From contig CAMXXM010000050.1 in the NCBI GenBank assembly GCA_947253195.1, positions 1 through 8,235 of the forward strand: a DNA stretch of 8,235 nt. The letters run 5' to 3'. Origin of the DNA: an uncultured Porphyromonas sp. (GTDB taxonomy: Bacteria; Bacteroidota; Bacteroidia; Bacteroidales; Porphyromonadaceae). Under the pieces are notes generated by a model, which was given only the letters and a program-made list of their open reading frames with translations, made no database searches and was not told the DNA's origin. Positions within the stretch are counted from its first letter, which is position 1. Every line of letters begins with the position of its first letter. Below are positions 7,744 through 8,235 of this stretch, piece by piece. The translations under genes were made by a program, and so were the position numbers.

Positions 7744-7770
7744 CCCTGCAGGCTCAGGGATTTTTCTTTT
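7744..7770 (+). terminator. Probable intrinsic terminator after the lipoprotein gene
   Basis: CCCTG (7744-7748) pairs with CAGGG (7755-7759) around the 6-base loop CAGGCT, directly followed by ATTTTTCTTTT (7760-7770). The stem is short (5 bp, four of them G-C) but sits 4 bases after the stop codon of the beta-helix lipoprotein and has a good T-tract, so it is a reasonable end for the upstream transcript. The CTTTT end of the tract is shared with the first arm of the neighbouring inverted repeat. Confidence 0.55.
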
Positions 7771-7826
7771 ACCGATATTAGACGACACTAATACCGGTAA
7801 AAGACTCACCTAATATCGGTATTAGT
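7766..7826. repeat. Three copies of an 11-bp motif (TAATAYCGGTA) in mixed orientation
   Basis: TAATACCGGTA at 7789-7799 and TAATATCGGTA at 7811-7821 lie on the + strand with starts 22 bases apart; TAATATCGGTA lies on the - strand at 7770-7780. The first two copies form an inverted repeat with longer arms: 7766-7780 against 7789-7803 match at 14 of 15 positions around an 8-base spacer. Copies two and three can also pair (7787-7799 with 7814-7826, 13 pairs including one G-U), as can copies one and three (7770-7780 with 7811-7821, 11 perfect pairs). The core TACCGGTA is itself palindromic. This could be an operator for a dimeric regulator, a set of alternative RNA stems ahead of the next gene, or a small mobile repeat; the sequence alone does not decide. 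Confidence 0.75.
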
Positions 7827-7841
7827 TTTGTCCCACATTTT

Positions 7842-7868
7842 CACCTGCTCATCACGCTGAAGCAGGTG
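7842..7868 (+). other. Perfect 8-bp hairpin upstream of the BACON lipoprotein gene
   Basis: CACCTGCT (7842-7849) and AGCAGGTG (7861-7868) are perfect reverse complements around an 11-base loop. No T-tract follows on the + strand and none precedes it as needed for the - strand, so it is not an obvious terminator. It ends 64 bases before the next start codon and could lie in its leader or promoter region. Its role is unknown. Confidence 0.5.
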
Positions 7869-7932
7869 CCCTGAGGAAAGAGTGTCTGCCGAAAAATGGG
7901 TAACTTTAGCCCCGGAAATAAAGGCTTGACAT

Positions 7933-8235
7933 ATGACCTCAAAGCACCATATAAATATCTACATCGCCATCATCCTCGGTGGAGTCATCGCCCTACTCTC
8001 CGGCTGCCACCAGTTCGATACGATCGGGCCGCTGAAGAGCAACAAGACGGACTTCCAAAATGTTGCCGCCGAGGGTGATACACTGAAGGTGATCATATCC
8101 TCTGACCGAAAGTTTGTCCCCGTAACGGAGACCGAGTGGCTCTCGGCCAACCTACCCGCCGGCAGGAGTCGGAATAAGGTTACCATCAATGTACGCCCCA
8201 ATCTCTCTGACAAGGAGCGAGTCGGTGAGATAGCC
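7933..8235 (+). CDS. BACON-domain lipoprotein, N-terminal part (3' end outside window)
   Basis: The first 101 residues of a predicted lipoprotein that continues past the window. A charged start (MTSKHH), a hydrophobic run and LLSGC give a lipoprotein signal with Cys25 as the lipidated residue. After a short linker, residues about 40-101 resemble a BACON domain, a Bacteroidetes immunoglobulin-like module often found in cell-surface glycan-binding or glycan-degrading proteins: EGDTLKVIISSD (47-58), TEWLSANLPAG (67-77, with the family's Trp-Leu), KVTINVRPNLSDKERVGEIA (82-101, compare the usual VTVAPNTSTEERTATI). The typical Cys/Asn-x-x-Trp-Thr stretch of BACON domains is replaced by RKFVPVTE. 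ATG 7933 is the only start that gives this signal peptide. The long structured gap upstream suggests its own transcription unit. What follows the domain cannot be seen, so the function stays open. Confidence 0.82.
   Translation, partial: MTSKHHINIYIAIILGGVIALLSGCHQFDTIGPLKSNKTDFQNVAAEGDTLKVIISSDRKFVPVTETEWLSANLPAGRSRNKVTINVRPNLSDKERVGEIA

Noticed and set aside
7766..7803. The 15-bp inverted repeat as a bidirectional terminator
   Set aside because: The T-run is inside the left arm and the A-run inside the right arm, so they pair with each other instead of forming the T-tail after the stem.
7901..7908. TAACTTTA as a Bacteroidetes -7 promoter element (TAnnTTTG)
   Set aside because: The final G is missing and no TTTG-like -33 element lies 19-21 bases upstream; position before the lipoprotein gene is suitable but support is too weak.
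7896..8078. Small + strand open frame overlapping the BACON lipoprotein start
   Set aside because: Low-complexity His/Arg/Pro-rich product, out of frame with the lipoprotein at 7933, which has a proper signal and domain.
1..8235. CRISPR array, tRNA/rRNA gene, insertion sequence or phage genes
   Set aside because: No regularly spaced direct repeats, no tRNA-like cloverleaf or rRNA sequence, and no transposase, integrase or phage structural protein were recognised on either strand.

Overview
The window looks like a chromosomal stretch from a fairly GC-rich member of the Bacteroidales, plausibly Porphyromonas or a relative. This rests on several things: the folP-cdaA pair, a DUF5686-type outer-membrane protein, a TonB-dependent-receptor barrel followed by a beta-helix lipoprotein, a BACON-domain lipoprotein, and the lack of Shine-Dalgarno motifs (starts follow A-rich leaders instead). 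The genus is inference; no rRNA or other taxonomic marker is present. Every gene is on the + strand.

Layout: (1) 2-466, the 3' part of folP (dihydropteroate synthase). (2) 485-1303, cdaA, a membrane-bound diadenylate cyclase. (3) 1342-1956, an Hbn1/Frm2-like nitroreductase. (4) 1985-4414, a DUF5686-type outer-membrane protein without the usual N-terminal carboxypeptidase-regulatory-like domain. (5) 4435-6589, a TonB-dependent-receptor-type barrel that has a signal peptide but no plug domain and is broken by one frameshift near 5470-5485. (6) 6594-7739, a beta-helix surface-type lipoprotein. (7) 7740-7932, a non-coding stretch with a probable terminator, three copies of an 11-bp motif in mixed orientation, and a separate 8-bp hairpin. 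(8) 7933 to the window end, the start of a BACON-domain lipoprotein.

Genes 1 to 6 are separated by only 18, 38, 28, 20 and 4 bases and end at a likely terminator, so they could be one transcript. The first half joins folate synthesis and c-di-AMP signalling, a recurrent pairing in Bacteroidetes. The second half is an outer-membrane module: a DUF5686 protein, a receptor-like barrel and its partner lipoprotein. The BACON lipoprotein lies beyond the structured gap and probably starts a new transcription unit.

I do not see a clearly new system such as a defence island or mobile element. The points most worth a second look are the plugless and frameshifted receptor barrel, and the three-part repeat at 7766-7826, whose segments can pair in mutually exclusive ways.
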